60,799 bases of DNA from Bacillota bacterium. Lineage in GTDB: Bacteria > Bacillota > Clostridia > Clostridiales > Clostridiaceae. Position numbers and translations under genes: made by a program. A model generated the notes under the pieces. That model did no database searches and was not told the origin of the DNA. It worked only from the letters and a program-made list of their open reading frames with translations. The DNA lies in the NCBI GenBank assembly GCA_030706015.1, contig JAUZPI010000019.1, positions 1 through 60,799 of the forward strand, given 5' to 3'. Below, one piece after another: positions 1-9,052 of the stretch. The first letter of the stretch is position 1, and each line of letters starts with the position of its first letter.

Positions 1-303
1 GCTTAGCATGGTCTTAGCTGTACCAGGTTCACCTACCAGCATAAGTCCTCTAGTGCTGGCAAGAGTTATAATGCATCTCTCAATTAAATTATCATCCCCA
101 TAGAATTTCTTACTTATTGTCACTTCTTCATTGTTGTATTTTAAAGGCTTTTCACTACCCAAAATAAAGGTTCTCACTGCCTTAGGTGACAGCTTCCAGT
201 TCTCTGGCTTTACTCCTTCATCATTCTTAGCTAGAGCCTTAAGTTCCTTTTCATAAAAAACTTCAACTGGAGGTTTCAATAGAGTATTTTTACTTTTAAC
301 CAT
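1..303 (-). CDS. MoxR-type AAA+ ATPase, N-terminal part (cut by window edge)
   Basis: The reading frame is open to base 1, so only the first 101 codons are present. The last visible residues contain a Walker A motif, GEPGTAKT, in the hydrophobic context typical of MoxR/RavA-like AAA+ ATPases, which act as chaperone-like motors and often partner with VWA-domain proteins. Two ATGs are possible, at 312 and 303. The ribosome binding site AAGGAG abuts the first but lies 9 nt before the second, so 303 is preferred. The catalytic half and any partner gene lie outside the window. The MoxR subfamily is inferred from the Walker A region only. Confidence 0.7.
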   Translation of the reverse strand, partial: MVKSKNTLLKPPVEVFYEKELKALAKNDEGVKPENWKLSPKAVRTFILGSEKPLKYNNEEVTISKKFYGDDNLIERCIITLASTRGLMLVGEPGTAKTMLS

Positions 304-440
304 TTCTACCATCTCCTTAGGCTTTAGTATTCAACATATCTCTTTATTTTCCTTCCTGATATCACGATAAATAAAAAAACTCCTTATCCCTGACCTCCAT
401 GTCATCAAGAATAGAAGAGTTTTATTAAAATTACAACTAT

Positions 441-1022
441 TTAATCTTCATTGAAAACTTCACTAAACCTTATTGTTAAATCACTGAAAATACCAACTTT
501 CACTTCATCTTCTTTAGAGTATATTTCTGGTCTACCATAGTTCTTCTCTCCATTTAATTTGTATATCATTACTATTTCATCGGTTGGATGAACAATCCAG
601 TACTCTTTAACCTCATTGTTCTCATATAGTGAGAGCTTTTTTATATAATCAACGGAAGCTGTGGAAGGTGACACTATCTCAATTATTAAATCAGGACTCC
701 CCTTGCATCCTCTATCGTCTAATTTAGATCTGTCACAGACGACAGTTATATCAGGCTGTACTACATTTTTTATAGCTTTATCTAACTCATCTTTTTTAGC
801 AAACCTGACATCGAAAGGAGAACCATATACCCTGCATGTCTTACCAGAAAGATAATTTGAAATTTGCCTTAACAGTTCTACTTGTATTTCTTGGTGCCTC
901 CTTGAAGGTGCTGCACTCATATATGTGTATCCATCAATTAGTTCCCATCTCTCATCTTCAGGCCAATTTAAATAATCCTCATATGTATTATCACCATGTT
1001 CCTTTTTAATCGGCTGTCCCAT
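441..1022 (-). CDS. Uma2-family (DUF820) PD-(D/E)XK nuclease-fold protein
   Basis: This 193-aa protein has the Uma2/DUF820 pattern: N-terminal YLNWPEDERWELIDG, then QPDITVVCD, then the core PDLIIEIVSPST, then YWIVHP. The PD...E.VS elements correspond to the PD-(D/E)XK nuclease fold (the core aspartate, and the Glu of EIVSPS). The family is very widespread, especially in cyanobacteria and Firmicutes, and its substrate is mostly unknown. The start is supported by AGGAAGTGA upstream. It appears to be a single gene with no linked methylase or toxin partner, so a restriction role cannot be claimed. Confidence 0.85.
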   Translation of the reverse strand: MGQPIKKEHGDNTYEDYLNWPEDERWELIDGYTYMSAAPSRRHQEIQVELLRQISNYLSGKTCRVYGSPFDVRFAKKDELDKAIKNVVQPDITVVCDRSKLDDRGCKGSPDLIIEIVSPSTASVDYIKKLSLYENNEVKEYWIVHPTDEIVMIYKLNGEKNYGRPEIYSKEDEVKVGIFSDLTIRFSEVFNED

Positions 1023-1117
1023 CCATGCTCACTTCCTTTTCTTCTTCATTTATTATATTATGCCATAAAACAAGCTCTTCTTTCACATATTCTTTTATTA
1101 ATTTTAGTAATCTAATT

Positions 1118-1381
1118 TTATTTACCTTTTCTCATATTATCCATCTTATATTTTAATATAATAGCTGCAAAAATAAATGTTACTATATTTGCCACTATAA
1201 TGGCTGTATCCTTTATGTATAAACCATAAATTATCCAAAAAAACACTCCAAGTGTAAACATCAGATACATTATAAAGGATATGCCTGAGGTATCCTTTGT
1301 TTTTATAGTTTTAATGGCTTGTGGTATAAAGGAAGCTGTAGTCAGCATTGCTGCTGCCATTCCTATTATTTTAAAAATCAT
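1118..1381 (-). CDS. SemiSWEET sugar transporter
   Basis: This 87-aa protein has three predicted transmembrane helices and the MtN3/PQ-loop signature: TTASFIPQAIKTIKTKDTSG near residues 15-34, then a WxxYG motif (FFWIIYGLYI) in the second helix. SemiSWEETs are half-transporters that work as dimers and move sugars down their gradient. Length and motif order fit the family closely. The start has a strong GAGGAGG site 6 nt upstream. It is followed at some distance by the Uma2 gene and preceded by a terminator, so it is probably transcribed alone. Confidence 0.88.
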   Translation of the reverse strand: MIFKIIGMAAAMLTTASFIPQAIKTIKTKDTSGISFIMYLMFTLGVFFWIIYGLYIKDTAIIVANIVTFIFAAIILKYKMDNMRKGK

Positions 1382-1417
1382 AATTTCCCTCCTCAGATTT
1401 AAAACTTTTTATGATAG

Positions 1418-1446
1418 AAAAATACCGCCTATACGCATAGGCGGTT
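1418..1446 (-). terminator. Rho-independent terminator
   Basis: Perfect 9-bp stem ACCGCCTAT/ATAGGCGGT (1424-1432 with 1437-1445) with a 4-nt loop, followed on the minus strand by ATTTTT. It closes the coiled-coil gene at 1454-1816 and separates it from the SemiSWEET gene. Confidence 0.85.
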
Positions 1447-1453
1447 ACTCTGT

Positions 1454-1816
1454 TTATTTCACTGCTTTTAACTTAGCTATATCAGCCCAGTTGCTGGCGG
1501 TTATTACTTCTACATTGGTTAAATCTTTTCTTAAAGCCTCTACATCGCCTTTAATATGTGCTATATCATTTACCATATTATCCTGTACAGCTTTACTTAC
1601 TTCTGCTGAATGCTCCAAAGCTTTAACTATTAAATATGTTTCATCAAGTTTGTTATTTATAGCTGTTAACTGTTTATCGAATTTTTTCTCCATAGACTCT
1701 AACTGTTTATTAAATTTTTTCTCTACAGACTCTAGCTGTTTATCAAATCTTTTCTCTATATTTCCTAGCTTCTCATCAAGCAAGCCTGATAGTGCCTGCA
1801 GTAATTCATTATCCAT
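1454..1816 (-). CDS. Small coiled-coil protein with tandem 11-residue repeats
   Basis: The 120-aa product is strongly charged and alpha-helical. Residues about 20-55 carry a tandem repeat of the form EKKFDKQLESM (11 residues, about four units), which predicts a long coiled coil. There is no signal peptide or membrane segment. An upstream GTG at 1834 is in frame, but AGGTGGTGA lies 4-5 nt before the ATG at 1816, so the later start is chosen. Short clostridial proteins of this kind are usually annotated as hypothetical; no function can be assigned. It has its own terminator. Confidence 0.75.
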   Translation of the reverse strand: MDNELLQALSGLLDEKLGNIEKRFDKQLESVEKKFNKQLESMEKKFDKQLTAINNKLDETYLIVKALEHSAEVSKAVQDNMVNDIAHIKGDVEALRKDLTNVEVITASNWADIAKLKAVK

Positions 1817-1869
1817 ATTTTCACCACCTAACACTATTATATCATAGTTTATATTAGTTTAAACACTCT

Positions 1870-2553
1870 TTATAAGCCCATTACTAGCTGTTCTATTTTA
1901 CTGCCTGCTTTACACTTATATTCCAGATTGCCTCCAGATTTCTTTACGGTACTTCCTATTCTAATGATAGGTTCTAAAACTTCTTCTGTAACACCATCTA
2001 GAGCTTCAAAATTAAACTCTATATTAAGCGGTTTTATAAATAGCAGCCCTCTTACTGCAGTATCTAGGGATAAATGATCCTTCATTCCTAAATGGGAATT
2101 AAATCTCACAATAAACTTCCCTGCTTCATTATCTATGGAAAAACCAGGCTCTAAGGATTCTTCCTGTTCCTCTTCTTCCTCGGGGCCTTCATTATCCTTT
2201 AATACTTCATTTATTACCTCTAATAATTTTTCACCTACAATGGGTTTTATGATATAGTGCTTTGCGCCTTTTCCTAAGGATTCAAATACCAATTGTTTTT
2301 GGTTTAATGCACTTACCATGATTATTTTAGCCTTAGGATCCTTGTTTATTATATGTCCTACAGCCTCTACTCCGCCCATTTTGGGCATAGATATATCCAT
2401 GGTAACTAAATCAGGTTTTAAATCCGCATAACTTATTATTGCCTGCATGCCATTAGCTGCTTCACCTACAACCTCATGACCGCCTTGAGTAACTACATGT
2501 ACTATATTTCTCCTCATAACAATTGAATCATCAACAATCAGTATTTTAGCCAT
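1870..2553 (-). CDS. CheY-like response regulator with C-terminal STAS-like domain
   Basis: Residues 1-120 are a receiver domain: DD at 8-9, phospho-acceptor D53 in TMDISMP, and the conserved KP after the fourth strand (YIIKP). An acidic Glu-rich linker (about 123-133) leads to a C-terminal domain of about 90 aa (FIVRFNSHLG...LEPIIRIGSTVKKSGG) that resembles a STAS/anti-sigma-antagonist fold rather than a DNA-binding domain. It starts 6 nt after the kinase gene stops and is surely co-transcribed and the cognate partner. The output is likely protein-protein signalling, not direct transcription. The STAS assignment is inference from pattern. Confidence 0.85.
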   Translation of the reverse strand: MAKILIVDDSIVMRRNIVHVVTQGGHEVVGEAANGMQAIISYADLKPDLVTMDISMPKMGGVEAVGHIINKDPKAKIIMVSALNQKQLVFESLGKGAKHYIIKPIVGEKLLEVINEVLKDNEGPEEEEEQEESLEPGFSIDNEAGKFIVRFNSHLGMKDHLSLDTAVRGLLFIKPLNIEFNFEALDGVTEEVLEPIIRIGSTVKKSGGNLEYKCKAGSKIEQLVMGL

Positions 2554-2559
2554 AATTTC

Positions 2560-5391
2560 CTAGAACCTCCCCAAGTTCGCTAGTGTCTCTTCATTATCTG
2601 TTAACAGCATACTAATGCTTATTTCATCTTCTCCATTGTTCAATTTACAGGAAACTATCTGGGATTGCGAATATTTTACATAGGCATCACTATTTAATAA
2701 TACAGCAGGTATACCTACATCAAAAAGGCTATTTGTGTCTTCAAAGCATCCAAAGGTATTACCTAGTATTGTGTTAGTTATTTCTCCTAATACATCCTCA
2801 ATATAGCTTGATAAGTCTTCCTCTGCAATTTCTTCCAGCATAAAGCCTTTTACTAATTTTTTTGCCATGGATTCATTTACACTAATCATAACTATTGCAT
2901 TCAAAGTACCCTTTAGGCTTAGTAGGGTAGTTATCTCATCTAAGGATATGTTATTAGTAGATTTTACTGGAGCCCATTTGAAAGTTAACCCTGTTTGTTT
3001 AAGGATTAAATCTCTTGATATTCCCATCATCTCAGATAAAAATATTTCAGGTGTAACTGTACTCATTTCAGTTTGAATGGCCTTCGGTAATGTTACAGTA
3101 AAAGTTGTACCCTTTCCTTCTACACTATCTACCGTTATAGTGCCGCCATGTTCCTGAACGCATTGCTTAACAGCAGCAAGACCCACTCCTCTTCCTGAAA
3201 TAGATGTCACTTCTTCCATTGTAGACAACCCCTGCCGAAAAATCAAATCAATCTTTTCCTGTTGACTTATATTATCTAACTCTTCTTTAGTATACATTCC
3301 ACCTTCAACGGCTTTTTCTTCTAAGAGCTCCAAATTAATTCCCCTTCCGTCATCAGAAATTATTATCTGGAATTTATCCTTTAAATCTTTAATACTGCAG
3401 GTGATTGTTCCTATTTCCTCTTTATTATTCTCAAGTCTCTCATCTGCTGTTTCTATACCATGATCCACACAATTTCTAAATATATGAGTAAAGGACTTGG
3501 TTACCTCTCTATAATAATCTGCATCTACAAATATATCTGGTCCTGTTATTTCAAAAGGTTTTACTTCTTTTCCTAATCTTTCACTAAGCTTATCAACGTA
3601 ATCTGGATATGTTTTTAATAAGCTTTTTATAGACTTATATCCAAGTCCCCTTACAAGTGGAAGCAATTTGCTGCACTGCTGCTTTCCTAGATTCTTTTTC
3701 ATTTCTTCTTCTATTTCCATTAGTTTTTCTCTTTTTATATAACAATACTCTTCCTGCTCCAAAAAATCTTTTCCGGCATAAGCAACTATAATATCCAACT
3801 CCTCCTGAAGCCACTGTCTCAGTTCATCTTTATCTATAGAAGTAAATTTAAATTCCATGCCATGGTCATATATGCTGCTTTCTAGTTCATTAAGCCTTTG
3901 GGCCAGATTAACAGCATTATATTGGCTGAAATTACCCTTAAAGGTGTGTACTTGTCTAAGTATTCTTTCAAATTCACCAGCCTCAGTACCATTAAGTGCT
4001 TCATTAGTAAAGTTCATATATTCTTTAACTAAATCCAAGAATTCTTCTCGATTAATTATGGCCTTAACTACCATTTGAAGATGATTTCTTTCTTCATCAA
4101 TTTGCTGCTCTAGAAGCTTCTTTTCTGTTATATCATTGATAATAACCATTATGCTGTCTTGTTTTCTATCATCTTTAACTATCTTATATCCAATACATAA
4201 GGTTTTATTATTTATTATTATCTCATCTGGAAGCAGAGGTATATATAATGCCCTTTGACTTTTTGAACACTTAAATATTTTAGCCAATAAATCATTCATA
4301 AACTTCTGCATATTTTCATTATCCGGATAAAATAATGAAGCCAAAGTTTTCCCTACAATGCTGCCATTGAAAAACTCCTCGCATTTTAAGCTGTATTCAC
4401 TTCCAATATACAAATCCTGTTTGAAGGCAAGAAATCCTTGCTCCACATTATTGAATATATTTTTTAATTTTATGTTTTTATCTTCCAATGCTAAATTTAG
4501 ATTTTCTAAAGTATTACTGCTTTCTATTAGGTTTACATTCTGTGCTTCCAATTCCAGCTTTTGATTTGCTAAAATGGTAATATAATCATTCATTCTTGAC
4601 ATTATCATATTAGTAGACTTTGCTAAGTTGTCTACCTCTAACATAGGTTTCTTCACCACAATTTCTGTGTTCATAGCAGCTTCTAAATCTCCATAAGCAA
4701 TTTGACTGATTTTCTTATTCAAGTCAACTAAAGGTCTTGCTATTGTGTTGCTAAGCATCCTTGAAAATATTTGAGAAATAAATAGTGTAATCATAAAGAT
4801 TAATATACATATAGAAGCCAATGCCACATATGCCCCATAAATTAATCTTGGGTTTAGCGCTACTTTTATTTGAAGATTTGGAAGTGAGCTATCATTGTCC
4901 ACTTTAGTGATTGTTGTAGTATTTAAAATTCTCATAAACCAATCTTCTTTTTGACCTGCTTTAATATTAGTACTTTGTACAGCAGGGTCAGAGTTATAAA
5001 TCAATTTATCATTATTCCAAATGCTGTAATCAATAAACAGCAAATTCTGCATTGCCCCCTTAGGTAACTTGTCTGCATCTGAACCAAAATCTACATTATC
5101 AACTAAGCTATAAGACATACCTAATCTTCCGAATATCTCCTTATTGGAACTTTCATTGGAAAAATCCTTTGCTAGGGTACCATTTTTTGTTTCATGGTCT
5201 AAAGTATTTCTAAGTTCAAAGCTCATATGATTAGCAATATTTTTAGTCAGTATTACGCTTAAGCCTTTAAATACTCCTCCTAAGACTAACATTAATGCCA
5301 ACAGCATTATTAATAAACTAACAAAGTTTACTACGGACATTGTTCTTGTTATTCTTCCTTTTAAGCTTCTCCTCTTGCCTAATACCTTCAT
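2560..5391 (-). CDS. Large CheA-like membrane sensor kinase with HPt, HATPase and CheX-like domains
   Basis: The 943-aa protein is built in this order: transmembrane helix 20-48, an extracellular sensor of about 140 aa, a second helix 187-208, a HAMP linker 210-270, a coiled coil, a PAS-like domain about 305-425, an HPt domain with phospho-acceptor H482 (VHTFKG), a CheA-type HATPase with N-box HIFRNCVDHG (637-646), G1 DDGRG (680-684) and G2 GRGVG (733-737). It ends in a CheX-like domain (about 780-943) containing the ExxN phosphatase motif at E870-N873 within DVLGEITNTILGN. Unlike classical CheA there is no CheW-like P5 domain. The response regulator follows at once. It probably both phosphorylates and dephosphorylates its partner; that is inference. 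Confidence 0.88.
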   Translation of the reverse strand: MKVLGKRRSLKGRITRTMSVVNFVSLLIMLLALMLVLGGVFKGLSVILTKNIANHMSFELRNTLDHETKNGTLAKDFSNESSNKEIFGRLGMSYSLVDNVDFGSDADKLPKGAMQNLLFIDYSIWNNDKLIYNSDPAVQSTNIKAGQKEDWFMRILNTTTITKVDNDSSLPNLQIKVALNPRLIYGAYVALASICILIFMITLFISQIFSRMLSNTIARPLVDLNKKISQIAYGDLEAAMNTEIVVKKPMLEVDNLAKSTNMIMSRMNDYITILANQKLELEAQNVNLIESSNTLENLNLALEDKNIKLKNIFNNVEQGFLAFKQDLYIGSEYSLKCEEFFNGSIVGKTLASLFYPDNENMQKFMNDLLAKIFKCSKSQRALYIPLLPDEIIINNKTLCIGYKIVKDDRKQDSIMVIINDITEKKLLEQQIDEERNHLQMVVKAIINREEFLDLVKEYMNFTNEALNGTEAGEFERILRQVHTFKGNFSQYNAVNLAQRLNELESSIYDHGMEFKFTSIDKDELRQWLQEELDIIVAYAGKDFLEQEEYCYIKREKLMEIEEEMKKNLGKQQCSKLLPLVRGLGYKSIKSLLKTYPDYVDKLSERLGKEVKPFEITGPDIFVDADYYREVTKSFTHIFRNCVDHGIETADERLENNKEEIGTITCSIKDLKDKFQIIISDDGRGINLELLEEKAVEGGMYTKEELDNISQQEKIDLIFRQGLSTMEEVTSISGRGVGLAAVKQCVQEHGGTITVDSVEGKGTTFTVTLPKAIQTEMSTVTPEIFLSEMMGISRDLILKQTGLTFKWAPVKSTNNISLDEITTLLSLKGTLNAIVMISVNESMAKKLVKGFMLEEIAEEDLSSYIEDVLGEITNTILGNTFGCFEDTNSLFDVGIPAVLLNSDAYVKYSQSQIVSCKLNNGEDEISISMLLTDNEETLANLGRF

Positions 5392-5513
5392 GTCAGCGCC
5401 CCTCTCATAAATTGTTTATATTAGTATATCAAAACATTGTTACAATACTGTTTCCAAATGGTATATATTTTCTAATATTCTTATCGTTTAATAAAGAAAA
5501 TAGTTTAACAGCG

Positions 5514-5564
5514 AAAAAGAGTATTTTCAAAAGTAAAACTCCGCCTTTGAAAATACTCTTATTT
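5514..5564 (-). terminator. Terminator between the GT39 gene and the sensor kinase
   Basis: Perfect 15-bp stem (5517-5531 with 5546-5560) with a 14-nt loop. T-rich tracts lie on both sides, but the minus-strand side (TTTTTCGC) fits the end of the GT39 gene at 5609. The sequence could work in both directions. Confidence 0.8.
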
Positions 5565-5608
5565 TATATAATTAAGCTATTATCTTAACTCTTCAGCATT
5601 CAGGTGAA

Positions 5609-7789
5609 TTATTTAATAGCCCCCTGTAAGTCATATAATTGTCCGCTGCTATCCCTTCCTCCAAAGCCTCCATTGTGTGTATTTTGTGAGTCTGTTGAAT
5701 TATTATCGTTATTATTTGTTTGAGCATCATTGCTGCCATTAGAATTATTGTTTTGATTATTATCGTTATCTAATTGAGCATTTTGACTTGTTGTATCTGT
5801 GTATTCACTGCTATCCACAAGCTTGCCGTTTGCCTTAACCCAAGTCATTATGTCATCTGACTGACCACCGCCTTGGCCTCCAGTCATAACATACCTTACT
5901 TCTCCTTTTTTAACCATTTCCTTGAATTGGTCTAGAGTAAGTATTTTATCACTTCCAGAGAATCCTCCAAGAGCCATAACAGATATATCTGAATTAAGTA
6001 TATATTGTCCTGCACTGTTGGCTGAAGAAACTACTAATTGATATTTTGCACTGGATGCATTAGTTTCTAAGAATTTAATAAGTTTGGAGTCCTTATTGTT
6101 AGCTGTTCCCATTGACATACCACCCATGCCAGAGCCTGAACTAGATAAAAGTTCTAATCCTGCTGCTGGAATAGTTCCGTTTAGTTTAGTGAACCATGTA
6201 GCTGCTGACCCTACGGTAGGTGCTATCAGCAATCCTATAAAGGCTGCACTTACTAATATTTTCTTTAAGGTATTCATCTTTTCAGCTTTATCATTTAACA
6301 GCTTAACTAATGCCAATATTATAGAAGATACAAAGCATAGGATTATAAGTGCTATCATTACAAACTTAGCTGCATTTGATGAGCTATAGAAATAAGATAC
6401 TTCTAAAGCTTGAACCGCACCATTTATTAAAAGTGCTGCTGGCAATAACCAAGATTTCCATCCACCTTCTTTGTACATTTCCCACATAGTTGTGATACCT
6501 ATTCCTGTTAGTGCTGCTATTGGTGGTGCTAACATTGTTAAATAATATGGGTGAAATAATCCTGTAGTGAAACTGAAGTATATAAATTCAGGTAATAACC
6601 ATACAATCCAAAATAATATGGATAATTTTTTCTTGTTATCTAGCTTAAAATTTAATTTTTCTTTTATAGCTGCTGCAATAAATCCTATTAGAGCTAGAGG
6701 TAAAAACCAAACTATTTGATCTGATAACATGTTCTTAGAAAATAATCTTGTAAAGCCTGCAGTTGTTTGTCCTCCAAAGGAACCTTGTAATTGGCTGCTT
6801 CCTCCAAAGCCGCCTTCGCCGCTTGGTGGATTACCCATTTGGCTGGATGCTTGACTATTACTATTTTGAGTATTTCCTGTTGTCTGAGATGAAGATACAC
6901 TTTGTTTATTATCCCCAGTTGTATTTGATGATGTATTATTTGTTGGTGCACCTTCACCTGTTGGTCTTTGGCCTCCTCCCCCCGGAGTAGATGAACTACT
7001 GCTAAGTCCAAGTCTTTCTAAACCGTTATGTCCTACTATAAGTTCTATTTCTGAATTATTTGTACTGCTGCCTACATAAGGTCTGCTGGAGGCTGGTACC
7101 AAGTCTACCACTACAGCCCAAGAAAAAGATACTGCTATAAGTACAACTGTTGTTAAAACAAGATGTTTTATTCTCTTTTTAGTCGGAACTGCTGTTGAAA
7201 GTAAGTATGTTAAGTATATTGCTGGTCCTATCATATAAGCCTGAAGCATTTTTATGTTAAAACCAATTCCTACAAGAGCTAAGCTTAATATTAGTAATTT
7301 AACCTTTCCCTTTTCCGCTGCTTTAAAGAAAGCTGTGCAGGCAAGTAATAAAGTAACTACAAGTAAATTATCTACTGTATTATTTCTGCTGGCAGCTACG
7401 AAAACTGGTGTAACTGCAAGGCATAGTGCTGAAATTAATCCTGCAATATGTCCAAAAGATCTTTTTACTAGATAATATATAAGTCCTACTGAGATAACTC
7501 CAGCCAAAGCTTCTGGCAAAAGTATACTCCATCCACTGAAACCAAATATTTTAGCTGAGATTGCCTGCATCCAAAAACCTAGAGGCGGCTTATCAATAGT
7601 TACAAAACCTGCTGGATCAAAGGCTACGAAGAAAAAATTATTAAGGCTAAGTGTCATACTTTTAACACCAGCTGCATAATATTCATTTGCATAGCCCTCT
7701 ATGCTTAAATTAACAAAATTTAAAATTGCGGATAAAATTAATACCATTGCTACACTTAATGTCTCTTTTGTAAACTTTATCTTTTTCAT
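5609..7789 (-). CDS. GT39/PMT-type membrane glycosyltransferase (paralogue 1)
   Basis: This 726-aa polytopic membrane protein has the ArnT/PMT_2 architecture: an acidic residue after helix 1 (EGYANEYYAAGV), the DKPPLGFW motif at about 66-73, and many hydrophobic helices. Such enzymes use polyprenyl-phosphate sugars on the outer face of the membrane to glycosylate lipids, polymers or proteins. Two features are unusual: a Ser/Gly/Asn/Gln-rich low-complexity segment at about 262-342 inserted between helices, and an Asn/Asp/Ser-rich tail after about residue 670. A close paralogue lies at 9251-11611. AGGAGG precedes the ATG. It has its own promoter and terminator, separate from the downstream paralogue operon. 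Confidence 0.88.
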   Translation of the reverse strand: MKKIKFTKETLSVAMVLILSAILNFVNLSIEGYANEYYAAGVKSMTLSLNNFFFVAFDPAGFVTIDKPPLGFWMQAISAKIFGFSGWSILLPEALAGVISVGLIYYLVKRSFGHIAGLISALCLAVTPVFVAASRNNTVDNLLVVTLLLACTAFFKAAEKGKVKLLILSLALVGIGFNIKMLQAYMIGPAIYLTYLLSTAVPTKKRIKHLVLTTVVLIAVSFSWAVVVDLVPASSRPYVGSSTNNSEIELIVGHNGLERLGLSSSSSTPGGGGQRPTGEGAPTNNTSSNTTGDNKQSVSSSQTTGNTQNSNSQASSQMGNPPSGEGGFGGSSQLQGSFGGQTTAGFTRLFSKNMLSDQIVWFLPLALIGFIAAAIKEKLNFKLDNKKKLSILFWIVWLLPEFIYFSFTTGLFHPYYLTMLAPPIAALTGIGITTMWEMYKEGGWKSWLLPAALLINGAVQALEVSYFYSSSNAAKFVMIALIILCFVSSIILALVKLLNDKAEKMNTLKKILVSAAFIGLLIAPTVGSAATWFTKLNGTIPAAGLELLSSSGSGMGGMSMGTANNKDSKLIKFLETNASSAKYQLVVSSANSAGQYILNSDISVMALGGFSGSDKILTLDQFKEMVKKGEVRYVMTGGQGGGQSDDIMTWVKANGKLVDSSEYTDTTSQNAQLDNDNNQNNNSNGSNDAQTNNNDNNSTDSQNTHNGGFGGRDSSGQLYDLQGAIK

Positions 7790-7859
7790 TTTAACTCCTC
7801 CTGTCTATTTTAGTTTAATACTTAAACTGTATTTATAGAAAATTTATTAACTCCTTATG

Positions 7860-7887
7860 AATATACTATAAATTTTTATTGTGTCAG
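7860..7887 (-). promoter_or_regulatory. Promoter of GT39 paralogue 1
   Basis: On the minus strand: -35 CTGACA (7887-7882), 16-nt spacer, -10 TATATT (7865-7860). The block around it, about 60 bp, is nearly the same as that upstream of the GT2/GtrA/GT39 operon at 13030-13068. Confidence 0.7.
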
Positions 7888-7949
7888 TTTTATTACAGCT
7901 TAAGCACAATATCATGTACAATTAGACAGTTATGTGACAGATGTGTAAC
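7881..7949. promoter_or_regulatory. Candidate response-regulator binding repeats
   Basis: Two pairs of hexamers with 11-bp periodicity: GTGTCA-N5-ATTACA at 7881-7896, overlapping the -35, and TGTGAC-N5-TGTAAC at 7933-7949. An 11-bp direct repeat overlapping or upstream of the -35 is the usual layout for OmpR/PhoB-type regulators. The first pair is kept at 13051-13066. Confidence 0.5.
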
Positions 7950-7950
7950 A

Positions 7951-7985
7951 GAAAAGTCTGCAGCACGGCGGCTGCAGACTTTATA
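7951..7985 (-). terminator. Terminator downstream of galU
   Basis: Perfect 11-bp stem (7953-7963 with 7972-7982), 8-nt loop, followed on the minus strand by TTTTCTG. It lies just past repeat copy A and ends the galU transcript. Confidence 0.75.
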
Positions 7986-8020
7986 TTTGTCAATATGCAG
8001 TTGTTAGTCAGAGTGCGTTA

Positions 8021-8122
8021 GGCGATGATACCTCTATAAATGCAAAATACTGTTAGCCACTTTTTTCCTTATATAGGTTAGTGAATGGAAGCTCGATCTG
8101 AGATCGAGAGGATGTATTTGTG
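8021..8122. repeat. Structured intergenic repeat, copy A
   Basis: About 100 bp, similar to copies B-E (see findings). The conserved core GTTAGTGAATGGAAGC is followed by a 7-bp hairpin CTCGATC-TGA-GATCGAG. The copy overlaps the 3' end of galU and supplies its last residues and stop codon. Confidence 0.65.
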
Positions 8123-8956
8123 TAAACTTTCTCTTAAACCTTCACGTTTTAAGGCATATTCTATGTTTGCCTGTAAAAATCCAAATTTATCTCCCACATC
8201 ATATCTTTTTCCTTCGAAACTATAGGCATACATTGCTTCTTGCTTAAGCAGTTCCTTTAAAGCATCAGTCAGCTGAATTTCTCCACCTTTTCCAGGCTTA
8301 GTGTTATCTAGAATCTCGAATATATCAGGGTTTATTATATATCTTCCCAGAATAGCTATATTTGATGGTGCTTCTTCCACCTTTGGTTTTTCTACCATAT
8401 CATTAATCTTAAAAACTCTCTTTTCTATCTCTTTGCCGTTTATAATACCATACTTGTAGACGTCCTCTTTATTAACTGGCTGAACTCCTATTATAGAAGT
8501 TTTATATTCATCATAACAATCTATAAGCTGTTTTAAACATGGAACCTCACTATCAACTATATCGTCACCCAACATTACTGCAAAGGGTTCTTTTCCCACA
8601 AAGGTTTTCGCAAGGCTAATAGCATGTCCTAACCCTCTAGGCTCCTTTTGACGTATATAATGGATATTCACTAGGTTGCTAATATCTTGTACTAGTTCAA
8701 GTAATTCTTCTTTATGACTGTTTTGAAGCTCATCCTCTAATTCTACTGATTTGTCAAAATGATCTTCTATAGTTCTTTTATTTCTACCTGTAATTATTAA
8801 AATCTCTTCTATACCAGAGGCAACTGCTTCCTCTACAATATATTGAATAGTTGGCTTATCCACTATAGGCAGCATTTCTTTAGGTTGAGCCTTAGTGGCA
8901 GGTAAAAATCTCGTACCTAGGCCTGCTGCTGGTATTATAGCCTTTTTTACGTTCAT
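8078..8956 (-). CDS. galU: UTP--glucose-1-phosphate uridylyltransferase
   Basis: It makes UDP-glucose from UTP and glucose-1-phosphate in the cytoplasm, feeding wall and lipid glycosylation. The N-terminus has the nucleotidyltransferase signature KKAIIPAAGLGTRFLPATKA, followed by PKEMLPIVDKPTIQYIVEEA. Other family blocks present are RQKEPRGLGHA, MLGDD and EKP. The 292-aa length is normal. The start at 8956 (MNVKKAIIP) matches family N-termini; ATG 8962 and TTG 8986 are alternatives. The final 13 or so residues are encoded by repeat copy A, so the natural C-terminus may have been replaced by the element. It lies downstream of the GT39/GtrA/GT2 operon, for which it can supply the donor sugar. 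Confidence 0.93.
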   Translation of the reverse strand: MNVKKAIIPAAGLGTRFLPATKAQPKEMLPIVDKPTIQYIVEEAVASGIEEILIITGRNKRTIEDHFDKSVELEDELQNSHKEELLELVQDISNLVNIHYIRQKEPRGLGHAISLAKTFVGKEPFAVMLGDDIVDSEVPCLKQLIDCYDEYKTSIIGVQPVNKEDVYKYGIINGKEIEKRVFKINDMVEKPKVEEAPSNIAILGRYIINPDIFEILDNTKPGKGGEIQLTDALKELLKQEAMYAYSFEGKRYDVGDKFGFLQANIEYALKREGLRESLHKYILSISDRASIH

Positions 8957-8992
8957 GCTCATACCATCCCTTTCAATCTTCGCCAAATATTA

Positions 8993-9039
8993 TTCAATGC
9001 TTGCAGATTCAAGGGGGAGCAAGAATCTGAAGCATTGAA
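8993..9039. other. Strong stem-loop in the galU leader
   Basis: A 17-bp stem with one bulged G (8993-9010 with 9023-9039) and a purine-rich loop on the plus strand. It stands about 37 nt before the galU start. No long T-tract follows on the minus strand, so it may be a processing or regulatory hairpin rather than a terminator. Confidence 0.5.
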
Positions 9040-9052
9040 CTATTTTGTTATT

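Noticed and set aside
1281..1847. Long plus-strand open frame of 188 codons
   Set aside because: It lies fully across the minus-strand SemiSWEET and coiled-coil genes, has poor composition for a protein and no family; antisense shadow. The same applies to many others, such as 6712-7011, 10390-10830, 40161-40571 and 43349-43726.
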